Source: Stenotrophomonas lacuserhaii (lineage in GTDB: Bacteria; Pseudomonadota; Gammaproteobacteria; Xanthomonadales; Xanthomonadaceae). Taken from it: a DNA stretch of 64,000 bases. Location: contig NZ_JACSQS010000017.1 in NCBI RefSeq assembly GCF_014836545.1, forward strand, positions 30,482-94,481, written 5' to 3'. The position numbers and the translations under genes are program-made. Shown here one piece after another: positions 53,920 to 63,488 of the stretch; within the stretch, counting starts at the first letter, position 1, and each line of letters starts with the position of its first letter. The notes below the pieces were generated by a model. That model was not told the DNA's origin, did not search any database, and worked only from the letters and a program-made list of their open reading frames with translations.

Positions 53920-55347
53920 TCAGTGGCGGCGCTGGCCGGCGCCGTCCTCCGGCTCGTCCTCTTCGTCCTCCTCGTCGAAGCTGACCACCACTTCCACGCC
54001 GTCCTCATGCACGTTCACTTCGCGCACGTCATCGGAAAAATCGTCAACCTCGATGGTGTCCACGGTATCGCGCGCGACCACGATCTCCGCGTCGGCGTCC
54101 AGCACCTCTTCCAGCTGGTCTTCGAAAGCGGGATCGGTCAGCTGGTAGAAGCCCAGCACCATCAGTTCCTGCAGGGCCTGCCGACCCTTGGCGGTCAGGC
54201 CGCTCCATGCAGCGAGGTCAAGCCGCTCGGCGGCGGCGATGCGCTGGGCATCCTTGACCGACACCGCCAGGTCCAGCCCGCTGCAGTACAGGCTCGCGCC
54301 ACGCTTGGCACGCCGCCAGGCCAGGCGGGCCCAGGGATGGCGTTCCAGCAACAGGCCGTTGGCCAGGGCGTGGTCGACCTCGTCCAGCGACGGCGCCGGG
54401 CCGCTCGGCATCACTTCGCCAGCGGCGCGGTAGGTGGTGATGAATCGGCCGAACCAGTCGCCCAGCTTGTCCGGGTCGTTCATGCGGATGGCATTGAGCG
54501 CGGCCACGACGCGGTTCATCGCCGCCACGTCGATCTCGTTCGGATCCTCCGGCAGCTTCAGGTCGGGGTCCTGGTAACGGATGCCCTCATCGGCATCCAC
54601 CACCAGGGTGTCCAGGTAATCACTGATCAGTTCGGCCGATGCCGGTGCGCGCATGCCGAAGGAGAAGGTCAGGCAGGCATCTTCGGCCACGCCGTTGTGC
54701 GGCACGTTCGGCGGCAGGTACAGCATGTCACCCGGCGCCAGCACCCAATCATGGCTGGGTTTGAATTTCGTGAGCTGCTTGAGCTCGATGTCCGGGCGGA
54801 AATCCAGCGGCGGACGCTTGCCCCTGGTCGATTCGCTGGCATCGATCTGCCAGCGGCGATGACCCTGTCCCTGCAGCAGGAACACGTCGTACTGGTCCAC
54901 GTGGGCACCGACCGAGCCGCCGGTGGCGGCGAAGCTGATCATCACATCGTCCATCCGCCAGCGCGGCAGGAAATCGAAGTGGGCGATGAGCGCGCGCACG
55001 TCCGGGTCCCACTTGTCCACGTCCTGCACCAGCAGGGTCCAGTCTTTTTCCGGCAGGGCGGGGAACACCGACTCCTGGAACGGGCCGGTGCGCACGCGCC
55101 AGCCGTCGGTACTGCGGTCATGTTCAATCAGGCGTGCCAGCACGCCGTTTTCGCAGGCCAGGCCGGCGAGGTCTTCGGGCTGCACGGGGCTCTGGAAGCC
55201 GGCGAAGGCGTTGCGGATCAGCAGCGGGCGCTTTTGCCAGTAGTCGCGCAGGAAGGTCGCCGGGGCCATGCCCAGCGGCTTGGCGGGGGTGGCGTGGACT
55301 TCGATGGCGAAGGTCTTGGCGGTGGAAGGGGATTTGCGTGCGGCCAT
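53920..55347 (-). CDS. roxA: JmjC/cupin ribosomal protein L16 arginine hydroxylase
   Basis: 475 residues; Fe(II)/2-oxoglutarate oxygenase of the YcfD/RoxA type, which hydroxylates an Arg of ribosomal protein uL16. The facial triad starts with HVDQYDVF (His and Asp, about 148-150). The second His is in PPNVPHNGVAED (about 211). The GDMLYLPPN loop and an (about 270-375) winged-helix C-terminal domain follow. It is longer than E. coli YcfD (373) by a tail containing an acidic run (FDEEDEEDEPEDG). It is upstream of the GNAT-fusion gene in one operon. Substrate is from family knowledge. Confidence 0.9.
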   Translation of the reverse strand: MAARKSPSTAKTFAIEVHATPAKPLGMAPATFLRDYWQKRPLLIRNAFAGFQSPVQPEDLAGLACENGVLARLIEHDRSTDGWRVRTGPFQESVFPALPEKDWTLLVQDVDKWDPDVRALIAHFDFLPRWRMDDVMISFAATGGSVGAHVDQYDVFLLQGQGHRRWQIDASESTRGKRPPLDFRPDIELKQLTKFKPSHDWVLAPGDMLYLPPNVPHNGVAEDACLTFSFGMRAPASAELISDYLDTLVVDADEGIRYQDPDLKLPEDPNEIDVAAMNRVVAALNAIRMNDPDKLGDWFGRFITTYRAAGEVMPSGPAPSLDEVDHALANGLLLERHPWARLAWRRAKRGASLYCSGLDLAVSVKDAQRIAAAERLDLAAWSGLTAKGRQALQELMVLGFYQLTDPAFEDQLEEVLDADAEIVVARDTVDTIEVDDFSDDVREVNVHEDGVEVVVSFDEEDEEDEPEDGAGQRRH

Positions 55348-55436
55348 GGGGGGAGGTCCTTGCAGCGGAGACAGGGCGCGGCCTGGGCAGCCGCTGATGG
55401 CCTATTGTCCGCGTTCGGACGGGGTGGTGTCGAACG

Positions 55437-55600
55437 GGTGGGACCCCCTCGCGGTGGGCTGCTTTTGGAGCTGCAGCTCGGTTGGGCCGGGCGGGGAGGC
55501 TGTGCGGGGCACGCGCAAGTACGTCCATGTAGCTCTTCGCGGCTCCTGCCGCTCAAGGCCCCGCACAGCCTCCCCGCCCGGCCCCTGACAGGTTCCGGGG
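55437..55600. repeat. Long palindromic repeat, 27-bp perfect arms
   Basis: Bases 55484-55510 and 55558-55584 are exact reverse complements (27 bp) with a 47-base loop. The left flank (GAACGG through CCCCTCGCGGTGGGCTGCTTTTGGAGCTGC) and loop (GCAAGTACGTCCATGTAG) are shared with the repeats at 16660 and 63838. Seen directly. Confidence 0.85.
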
Positions 55601-55758
55601 GCCGCCCGCCGCGCATGAAAAAGATAAAAAGCGGTAGCGCCGAAGGCAGCGGCAGGAGCCGCTGCCAACGTCGCTTGCGACGGCCCGCAGGGTGCTGGTC
55701 AGGAAGACAGGCATACCCATGGTCGGCGAGCGCAGCGGGCCGTTGGCGGGAACATTCC

Positions 55759-55780
55759 GCCGACCATGGGTCGGCGCTAC
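55759..55780. repeat. SMAG-like REP unit
   Basis: GCCGACC-ATGG-GTCGGC, ending in CTAC (55777-55780), that is GTAG-first on the minus strand. A partial second unit (ATGGTCGGCGAGCG) is at 55719. Confidence 0.7.
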
Positions 55781-55811
55781 CGATGCCCGAAGGTTCCATG
55801 GCCGCCATGGA

Positions 55812-55998
55812 CCTGTCGAAGGCGGGGCGGGGTGGCTGTGCAGGACCGTCTTTTCGCATGGATGCGAAAAGCGAGCCCCCATGGACGGGTTCACGGCGTG
55901 TCCTGCATAGCTGCCGCGCCCCGCCAACCAGGCAGCCCTGCAGCTTCTGCTCTTGCTGTTGCTCCGGCTTGAAAAAGCAGGTGCCGGGCGCAGCCCGG
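55812..55998. repeat. Long palindromic repeat with inner CTTTTCGCAT hairpin
   Basis: Arms 55821-55846 and 55900-55925 match at 22 of 26 positions. Inside lies a perfect 10-bp hairpin CTTTTCGCAT-GG-ATGCGAAAAG (55850-55871). The outer part contains GAAAAAGCAG and CCGGGCGCAGCCCGG. The whole is an inverted copy of the repeat at 63838-64000. It directly follows the purB stop codon. Confidence 0.85.
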
Positions 55999-56008
55999 CC
56001 ACTCCCCC

Positions 56009-57479
<1,471 letters not shown>

Positions 57480-57577
57480 CACGACGCTGTATCCTGAAAC
57501 CAGATGCCAGCCTGGGGAACCTGCCCGATGCCAGCCGCAGTTTCCCTTTCCCCCTGAAAGCATGCGGAGTTGATCGG

Positions 57578-59014
57578 ATGAGCAAGCGTTCCAGCACGAA
57601 TTCCACCCCCGGTTTCCGGACCGAACATGACAGCATGGGCGAGCTGCAGGTGCCTGCCGATGCGCTGTGGGGCGCGCAGACCCAGCGTGCGGTGGACAAT
57701 TTCCCGGTGTCCGGCCAGCGCATGCCGCGGGGTTTCATCCGTGCCCTCGGCCTGGTCAAGGGTGCCGCCGCCGGGGTCAATGCGGAGCTCGGCCACCTGC
57801 CGAAGAACATTGCCAAGGCGGTGCAGGTCGCGGCCGCCGAAGTGGCCGCCGGTGAGTGGGACGCGCATTTCCCGATCGACGTCTATCAGACCGGCTCGGG
57901 CACGTCTTCGAACATGAACGCCAACGAGGTCATCGCCACACTGGCCAATCGCGGCGGCAAGGCCGGGCGCACGCCGGTGCATCCCAATGACCACGTCAAC
58001 CAGGGCCAGAGCTCCAACGATGTGATCCCGACCGCCCTGCGCGTGTCGGCGGCGCTGGCCGCGCAGGAAGACCTGCTGCCGGCGCTGGCGCACCTGCGCA
58101 AGGTCATCGACCGCAAGGGCCGCAGCCTGCGCAAGGTGGTGAAGACCGGGCGCACGCACTTGATGGACGCGATGCCGCTGACCTTCGAGCAGGAGTTTTC
58201 GGCATGGTCGGCGCAGCTGGCCTCGGCGCAGCAGCGCTTCGATGACAGCCTCAAGCGCCTGCGTCGCCTGCCGCTGGGGGGCACGGCGATCGGCACCGGC
58301 ATCAACGCCGATCCGCGCTTCGGCGAACGCGTGGCCAAGGCGCTGAAGGCATCGACCGGAGTCAAGTTCGAAAGTGCCGCCAACAAGTTCGAAGGCTTGG
58401 CGGCGCAGGATGATGCGGTGGAGATGTCCGGCCAGCTCAACGCGCTGGCGGTGGCACTGATCAAGATCGCCAACGACCTGCGCTGGATGAACGCCGGTCC
58501 GCTGGCCGGGCTGGGTGAGATCGAACTGCCGGCGCTGCAGCCGGGTAGTTCGATCATGCCGGGCAAGGTCAACCCGGTGATCCCGGAGGCGACGGTGATG
58601 GCCTGCGCGCAGGTGATCGGCCACCACACCGCGATTACCGTGGCCGGGCAGACCGGCAATTTCCAGTTGAACGTCACCCTGCCGCTGATCGCGGTGAACC
58701 TGCTGGACAGCATCACCCTGCTGGCCAATGTGTCGCGGTTGCTGGCGGACAGCGCCATCGACGGGCTGAAGGTGCGCCAGGACAGGGTGCGCGAGGCGCT
58801 GGACCGCAATCCGATCCTGGTGACGGCGCTGAACCCGATCATCGGCTATGAGAAGGCCGCGGCGATCGCCAAGCGTGCCTACAAGGAACAGCGCCCGGTG
58901 CTGGAGATCGCACTGGAGGACAGCGGCCTGGCCGAGGCCGAACTGCGCCGGCTGCTGGATCCGAAGGCGCTCACCGCTGGTGGCATCCACGCAGGCGGCG
59001 GCAGCGGCGGCTGA
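57578..59014 (+). CDS. fumC: Fumarate hydratase, class II
   Basis: 478-residue cluster-free fumarase. The signature GSSIMPGKVNPVIPEA (about 323-338) has the catalytic Ser loop; TGSGTSSNMNANEV, HPNDHVNQGQSSND and KTGRTHLMDA contain the substrate-site Thr, Asn and His residues. Being stable to oxygen and iron loss, it backs up the [4Fe-4S] class I fumarase at 36071. GGAGTTGATCGG precedes the ATG. The C-terminus carries a Gly/Ser extra tail (GGIHAGGGSGG). Confidence 0.96.
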   Translation: MSKRSSTNSTPGFRTEHDSMGELQVPADALWGAQTQRAVDNFPVSGQRMPRGFIRALGLVKGAAAGVNAELGHLPKNIAKAVQVAAAEVAAGEWDAHFPIDVYQTGSGTSSNMNANEVIATLANRGGKAGRTPVHPNDHVNQGQSSNDVIPTALRVSAALAAQEDLLPALAHLRKVIDRKGRSLRKVVKTGRTHLMDAMPLTFEQEFSAWSAQLASAQQRFDDSLKRLRRLPLGGTAIGTGINADPRFGERVAKALKASTGVKFESAANKFEGLAAQDDAVEMSGQLNALAVALIKIANDLRWMNAGPLAGLGEIELPALQPGSSIMPGKVNPVIPEATVMACAQVIGHHTAITVAGQTGNFQLNVTLPLIAVNLLDSITLLANVSRLLADSAIDGLKVRQDRVREALDRNPILVTALNPIIGYEKAAAIAKRAYKEQRPVLEIALEDSGLAEAELRRLLDPKALTAGGIHAGGGSGG

Positions 59015-59033
59015 TCCACCGACGCCGCATCAC

Positions 59034-59071
59034 TCCGCGAAAACGGCAGGCAACCCTGCCGCGTTCGCGGA
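59034..59071 (+). terminator. Cruciform-like hairpin after fumC
   Basis: Outer arms TCCGCGAA / TTCGCGGA enclose an inner hairpin GGCAGG-CAAC-CCTGCC. No T-run follows, so it is a likely 3'-end stabiliser or a rho-linked terminator rather than a classical one. Confidence 0.6.
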
Positions 59072-59076
59072 GGTCC

Positions 59077-59098
59077 GTAGTGCCGACCTTGGTCGGCA
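59077..59098. repeat. SMAG repeat unit (canonical)
   Basis: GTAG followed by TGCCGACC-TT-GGTCGGCA, a perfect 8-bp stem. This is the classical form of the S. maltophilia GTAG repeat. Confidence 0.85.
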
Positions 59099-59188
59099 AC
59101 CGCGCAAGGCGCGGCACAAAACCCCGAAGCCCGTCGAACGAAACGGCCGTCTAACCGGTCGCGGTTGATATGACGGATGGAGCCGAGG

Positions 59189-59205
59189 GACGGCCAGCGG
59201 CCGTC
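59189..59205. repeat. REP-type palindrome downstream of the lipoprotein gene
   Basis: GACGGCC-AGC-GGCCGTC, then ACCACC. It lies just 3' of the lipoprotein gene ending at 59220 on the minus strand and near the fumC 3' region. Confidence 0.7.
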
Positions 59206-59219
59206 ACCACCCACGATCC

Positions 59220-59645
59220 TCAGCGACGATCAGCCTGCAGGTTGCCGAAGGTTTCGGTGTAGTCCTTGAACTCCGGAATCACCTGCACCAGGTCGGCCGG
59301 GATCGGGTTGCTGCCCGCCGGTGGCACGATCTTCACCGGCTTCCTGTCCGGGTCGGCCGGGGCATCGACCAGGGTGTTCTGGCGCAGCACCTGCAGGTGG
59401 CCGAACATCTGCTGCAGCATCTGCTGCTGGTCGGCCCGCAGCGGGATTTCAATCTCATCGACCTTCATATGGCCGTTGGCCAGGATGATGATGTTCGGCG
59501 CAGGCGCGCGGCGCACGGTGACCATGCTGTCGCTGACGGTGATCTTCGGTTTGCTGCGTTCGACGCGATGGTTGCGGTACTCCTGGTCGCAGCCGGCAAG
59601 CACGAGGCAGGACAGGGCGGCCAGCAGCAGGAACAGCTTCTTCAT
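59220..59645 (-). CDS. Hypothetical lipoprotein, DUF2884-like
   Basis: 141 residues with a lipobox LVLAGC (Cys about 19). The middle (APAPNIIILANGHMKVDEIEIPLRADQQQMLQQMFGHL) has the same plan as the DUF2884/YggN domain of the next upstream protein (59735): a short strand, ANGHM-type turn, then LTxxQ-like helix. It may be a shortened relative. It is separated from that gene by 89 bases. Function unknown. Confidence 0.7.
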   Translation of the reverse strand: MKKLFLLLAALSCLVLAGCDQEYRNHRVERSKPKITVSDSMVTVRRAPAPNIIILANGHMKVDEIEIPLRADQQQMLQQMFGHLQVLRQNTLVDAPADPDRKPVKIVPPAGSNPIPADLVQVIPEFKDYTETFGNLQADRR

Positions 59646-59734
59646 GGCGGTCCACGGGAAAGGGGGAACGCGTTAGTGTAATCCCCGCAGCGCGGGCCGG
59701 CCGCCGCCAGATCGCAGGCGACGGCCGGGTGCGC

Positions 59735-60310
59735 TCATTCGTCGCAGCCGTCCACGTCGGTCTGGTCCATCGTCGCGTACGGGGCGAAGGCAGGCAGCGA
59801 GGTCGCCAGTGCCTGCTGGGTCGCCAGCATGGCCGGCAGCTTGTCACACAGCCCCTTGGCCTGGACCTTCAGCTTGTCCGCCTCGGCATTGACACGCTGT
59901 TCGATTCCCTCGGTCTGCCCGGAAAACACGCCTTTGAGCGCCTCGCCAGCGGCCTTGACGCCCAGGTTCGCGCCGGCCACGCCGATGTCCATGCCGGCCA
60001 TTGCGATGCCTTCCACCTGGTGGCGGTACTCCAGCAGCTGGGCGCGTTGTGCGGGCGTGGTCACTACGTCCTTGCCCTCGATCAGCAGGGCACCGGCGGG
60101 GGTGATTTCGGCGGTTGGCAGGCCATCGACCGACAGTTTGAAGTTGCCCGTGCTCATTTCCTTGCGGGCTTTGTCGGTGGCTTCCTGTACCGAACGGCCG
60201 ATGCTGCTGCCGGTATCGCTGATGGACTTGGCCGCGTCGGTGCCCTGGTCGGTACAGGCCGCCAACGGCAGGGCCAGCAACAGGGTGGGCAACAGGGTTC
60301 GCATCTTCAT
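59735..60310 (-). CDS. YggN-like (DUF2884) lipoprotein
   Basis: 191 residues. Lipoprotein signal LPLAAC (Cys about 19), then a short coiled region. The core LPTAEITPAGALLIEGKDVVTTPAQRAQLLEYRHQVEGI resembles E. coli YggN (DUF2884). The C-terminal GLCDKLPAMLATQQALATSLPAFAPY contains a conserved-looking Cys, also as in YggN. AAGGAT precedes the ATG. It follows the GIN-domain gene after 27 bases in the YtrA-type operon. Function unknown. Confidence 0.75.
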   Translation of the reverse strand: MKMRTLLPTLLLALPLAACTDQGTDAAKSISDTGSSIGRSVQEATDKARKEMSTGNFKLSVDGLPTAEITPAGALLIEGKDVVTTPAQRAQLLEYRHQVEGIAMAGMDIGVAGANLGVKAAGEALKGVFSGQTEGIEQRVNAEADKLKVQAKGLCDKLPAMLATQQALATSLPAFAPYATMDQTDVDGCDE

Positions 60311-60337
60311 GGTCGATCCTTCCGTATGTCTGTCGGG

Positions 60338-61219
60338 TTACTTGCCGCGCGGCAGGGTGACGGTGCCGCGCACGCCGCTGTGGCGGACATCGCCGCTGCC
60401 GCTGCGCTGGACGGTCAGGTTGCCGCCCACGCCGTCGGCCTTGATCCCGCCCGAGCCGTGGCTGCCGACCAGCAGGTTGCCGCCGACATCACGCAGCTCG
60501 ACATCGCCCGATCCGAGCACGCCGATTTCCACATTACCGCGCACCTGGCGGGCGTCGGCGTCTCCGGAACCGATGGTGCGGATGGCAACGTTGCCACCGA
60601 CATCGCGCAGCTCCAGGTCGCCTGAGCCGATGCTACCAACGGTTACGTCGCGGCGGATGTTGGATACCTTCGCATCGCCGGAGCCCACCGACAGCAGGTT
60701 CAGGCTGTCGGCGCCGTCGACCCGCAGGTCACCGGAGCCGACTGCGGCATGCACGCTGCCTTGGGTGCGCAGCACATCCGCATCGCCGGAGCCCACGTCC
60801 ACGCTGAGCGAGCGCGCGCCTTCCACATGCGCATCACCGGAACCGACCTTCAGCTGCACCATGACATCGGACGGCACGCTGCCACGGATGTCCAGCCACG
60901 CGTAGTTGTCGCCGATCACGATGCCCTGTTTGCCCTCGCGGCGCAGGCTGACCACCAGCTTGTCGCCGCTGCGCTGCTGGGTCAGGGTCAGGTCGCGCAG
61001 CCAGTCGGCACTGGACGCGCAGGCCCGGCCGGACAACTGCGCCGGACCGCTGCCGGCGACCACGTGCAGGTCGTGCTGGTTGACCTCCAGCACGAGAGTC
61101 TTTGCGCCGGCCAGGTCGAGCTTCAGGTCACGGTTCTCGGTGAACTTGCAGGGCGCGTCGTTGGCCAGGGCGGACAGCGGCAGCAGCATCAGGGTGGCGC
61201 AGGCAAGCAGGGTACGCAT
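60338..61219 (-). CDS. GIN-domain (DUF2807) exported protein with GSGD repeats
   Basis: 293 residues with a signal peptide (ending ALAN). The central and C-terminal two-thirds (about 120-293) consist of about nine repeats of 18-21 residues, each with VGSGD or IGSGD and a short beta-strand (for example VGSGDADVLRTQG, IGSGDLELRDVGGN, LGSGDVELRDVGGN). This should fold as a right-handed beta-helix-like solenoid, as in DUF2807/GIN proteins. AAGGAG precedes the ATG. It lies downstream of an ABC transporter and GntR regulator; a role in envelope stress sensing or as a surface/periplasmic scaffold is inferred. Confidence 0.85.
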   Translation of the reverse strand: MRTLLACATLMLLPLSALANDAPCKFTENRDLKLDLAGAKTLVLEVNQHDLHVVAGSGPAQLSGRACASSADWLRDLTLTQQRSGDKLVVSLRREGKQGIVIGDNYAWLDIRGSVPSDVMVQLKVGSGDAHVEGARSLSVDVGSGDADVLRTQGSVHAAVGSGDLRVDGADSLNLLSVGSGDAKVSNIRRDVTVGSIGSGDLELRDVGGNVAIRTIGSGDADARQVRGNVEIGVLGSGDVELRDVGGNLLVGSHGSGGIKADGVGGNLTVQRSGSGDVRHSGVRGTVTLPRGK

Positions 61220-61238
61220 GGCGGGTGGCTCCTTGTGC

Positions 61239-62255
61239 TCAGATTTCGCCGGCGCGGCGGCGCAGGCGGATGGCGAGGAAGATGAAGACGATGCCGACCG
61301 CGGCGCCGATCCAGAGGTCCGGCATGGCCAGTGCGCCGAGCTGGTTGGACGGCGACAGCAGCTGGACGATGGATTCGGAGTCCCTGGCTGCACCGGAGCG
61401 GTAGGCCAGTTCGACGCCGGGCACGGTGCCCAGCAGCAGGCGGCCGACGATGTGCTGCCAGAACCATCCGCTGGTCATGTCCAGCAGGCCCATCACCTTG
61501 GTGGTGCTGACCACGATGCCGGCAAACAGCGGCAGCATCACCGCCCACAGGAACGGCTTGCTCTTGGCCCAGGACGAGCACACCAGCAGCCAGCCGACGG
61601 TTGGCAGCGACCACAGGGCGAACACCGGGATCCAGCTCAGGTGGCCAGCGGCCAGCAGCAGCGGGCTGGACGGCCCCCAGATCAGCGACATCGGGTCGCC
61701 ACCATGGGTCAGGGCGACGATCGAAATCACCCCCAGGAAGCAGAGCATGGTCAGTATCGAGGCTGCCACGGCGATCAGCGGAGCGATCACGATCGCGCTG
61801 AGCACCTTGGACAGCACGGTCTGGGTGTCCGACAGCGGCAACGACTTCCAGAACAGGATGCTGCGGTCACGGCGGTCGTCATACAGCGCGCCCAGGCAGT
61901 AGAAGAACACAACGAAGGCCATCACCACGAACGGCCACGCCGAACTCAGCGCCAGCGTTGCATCCAGGCCGTTGCCGAGGTCCACCAGGTCCTTGGGATC
62001 CAGCTGGCGGGTCAGCAGGTCCAGGTCCAGGCCGTTGACCTGGATGTTGCTGTCGTTGATGTGCAGGTCGCCCTGCGACGCGGCGCGGCGCAGCACGAAC
62101 AGGCCGATGATGATGCCGATGGTGCTCATCACCAGCGAGGCGACGCCGGCGATGATCGGGGCGTACAGGAAACCGCCGCGGTTTTCCCAGTATTCGCGCT
62201 TGAGCAGCCAGCGCAGGGTGCCGGCCTTGCTGATCGGATGGTTCACGGCGTTCAT
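61239..62255 (-). CDS. ABC transporter permease (YtrC/ABC-2 type)
   Basis: 338-residue membrane protein with about six helices and a large periplasmic loop after helix 1 (about 60-100). The cytoplasmic YDDRRDRSILFWKSLPLSD motif (about 125-143) is typical of ABC-2 permeases and faces the ATPase. It starts in an ATGA overlap with the ATPase gene. The pair probably exports or responds to an antibiotic, lipid or peptide; the YtrA-family regulator suggests envelope stress. Confidence 0.9.
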   Translation of the reverse strand: MNAVNHPISKAGTLRWLLKREYWENRGGFLYAPIIAGVASLVMSTIGIIIGLFVLRRAASQGDLHINDSNIQVNGLDLDLLTRQLDPKDLVDLGNGLDATLALSSAWPFVVMAFVVFFYCLGALYDDRRDRSILFWKSLPLSDTQTVLSKVLSAIVIAPLIAVAASILTMLCFLGVISIVALTHGGDPMSLIWGPSSPLLLAAGHLSWIPVFALWSLPTVGWLLVCSSWAKSKPFLWAVMLPLFAGIVVSTTKVMGLLDMTSGWFWQHIVGRLLLGTVPGVELAYRSGAARDSESIVQLLSPSNQLGALAMPDLWIGAAVGIVFIFLAIRLRRRAGEI

Positions 62256-63127
62256 GCGTAGGTTCCCTTCATGATGGCGACGAACAGGTCGGCCAGGCCG
62301 GGGTTGCGGGTTTCGCCGAGCGTTGCCAGCTGGCTGCGCGGCACGTTGTCGAACAGCAGCACGGATTTGCCGAAGGGCAGGCTGCGTTCGTCGATCGGCT
62401 TGAGCGCGCGGGCGGTATCGAGCTGGTCGGCATTGACCAGCACTTCGGTGTAGCGCTCGCCGACCTCGTCCATTTCGGCACTGAGCACGACCTTGCCGTC
62501 ACGGATGAACATGACGTCGGTCAGGATGTGCTCGATCTCCTCCACCTGGTGGGTGGTGACGATGATCGTCTTCTGCTCGTCGAAGTAGTCTTCCAGCAGG
62601 CGCTGGTAGAACTCCTTGCGGTACAGGATGTCCAGCCCCAGGGTGGGCTCGTCCAGCACCAGCACGCGGGCGTCGATGGCCATCACCAGGGCCAGGTGCA
62701 GCTGCACGATCATGCCCTTGGACAGCTCGCGCACGCGCTGCCTGGGCTGCAGTTTGGTGGTGGACAGGAAGCGCTCGCAGCGGGCACGGTCGAAGCGCGG
62801 ATGCACCCCGGCGACGAAATCGATGGCTTCGCGGACCTTCAGCCAGCGCGGCAGCACGGCCACGTCGGCGATGAAGCAGATGTCATTCATCAGCTCATCG
62901 CGGTGGCTGCGCGGGTCCTTGCCGAGCACGCTCAGCTCGCCGTCCACCGAGGTCAGGCCCAGCAGCGCCTTGAGTGCAGTGGTCTTGCCGGCCCCGTTCG
63001 GGCCGATCAGCCCGACGATGCGGCCGGCCGGAATGCTGAAGCTGGTGTTGTCCAGCGCGAGGGTGCGCTTATAGGCCTTGCGCAGGCCCCGCGCGGTGAT
63101 CACATCCTGGTGTGCTGCGCCGTTCAT
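62252..63127 (-). CDS. ABC transporter ATP-binding protein (YtrB-like)
   Basis: 291-residue ATPase with Walker A GPNGAGKTTALKALLG (about 48-63), Walker B ARVLVLDEPTLGLD and H-loop VTTHQVEE. The signature is RELSKGMIVQLHLALVM, with SKG instead of SGG, as in several YtrB/EcsA-like proteins. ATGA overlaps join it to both gntR and the permease gene. The C-terminal part (about 215-291) is a small extra domain. Confidence 0.92.
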   Translation of the reverse strand: MNGAAHQDVITARGLRKAYKRTLALDNTSFSIPAGRIVGLIGPNGAGKTTALKALLGLTSVDGELSVLGKDPRSHRDELMNDICFIADVAVLPRWLKVREAIDFVAGVHPRFDRARCERFLSTTKLQPRQRVRELSKGMIVQLHLALVMAIDARVLVLDEPTLGLDILYRKEFYQRLLEDYFDEQKTIIVTTHQVEEIEHILTDVMFIRDGKVVLSAEMDEVGERYTEVLVNADQLDTARALKPIDERSLPFGKSVLLFDNVPRSQLATLGETRNPGLADLFVAIMKGTYA

Positions 63128-63486
63128 GAGAGTCTCCCTTGGGTCAACAGTTCGTTCACGTCCAGGCCCAGGCGCTGGATGCGCTCGAGCACGGCCGGCC
63201 ATTCTTCGTTGAGGAAGCGATCGCGCTCGCTGCTGCGCAGCTGTGTTGCCGCTTCTTCGGTCATGAACATGCCCAGGCCGCGGCGCTTTTCGACCAGGCC
63301 TTCATCAGCCAGCTCCTGGTAGGCACGGGATACGGTAATGGGGTTGAGCTGGTAATCGGCCGCCACCTGGCGGACCGAGGGCAGGGCGTCGCCCGGCTTG
63401 ATGATTCCGTCAAGCATCATGGCAATCACGCGCTCCTTCAGCTGACGGTAGATGGGGGCGCCATCGCTCCATTGGATATCGCTCAT
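63124..63486 (-). CDS. GntR-family transcriptional regulator, YtrA subfamily
   Basis: 120-residue repressor-sized protein. The winged helix (about 10-78: APIYRQLKERVIAMMLDGIIKPGDALPSVRQVAADYQLNPITVSRAYQELADEGLVEKRRGLGMF) is typical GntR. The effector part is short (about 40 residues), as in the YtrA subfamily. It probably binds the palindrome at 63771-63794 that covers its own promoter. The Xanthomonas protein HpaR1 is a YtrA-type GntR, and orthology is possible but not shown. GGAG precedes the ATG. It overlaps the ATPase gene. Confidence 0.93.
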   Translation of the reverse strand: MSDIQWSDGAPIYRQLKERVIAMMLDGIIKPGDALPSVRQVAADYQLNPITVSRAYQELADEGLVEKRRGLGMFMTEEAATQLRSSERDRFLNEEWPAVLERIQRLGLDVNELLTQGRLS

Positions 63487-63488
63487 GG

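Larger units (their letters stand above)
55348..56008. other. Gene-free region rich in repeats between purB and roxA
   Basis: 661 bases without a credible gene; the ORFs here run through palindromes and lack ribosome sites. It holds a long palindrome (55437-55600), a SMAG-like unit (55759-55780) and a second long palindrome (55812-55998). The roxA promoter must lie in the part next to 55348, but I see no strong -35/-10. Confidence 0.8.

Noticed and set aside
60338..61219. CRISPR-like or tandem DNA repeats
   Set aside because: The regularity is at protein level (GSGD units). DNA spacing and sequence vary and no unique spacers exist.
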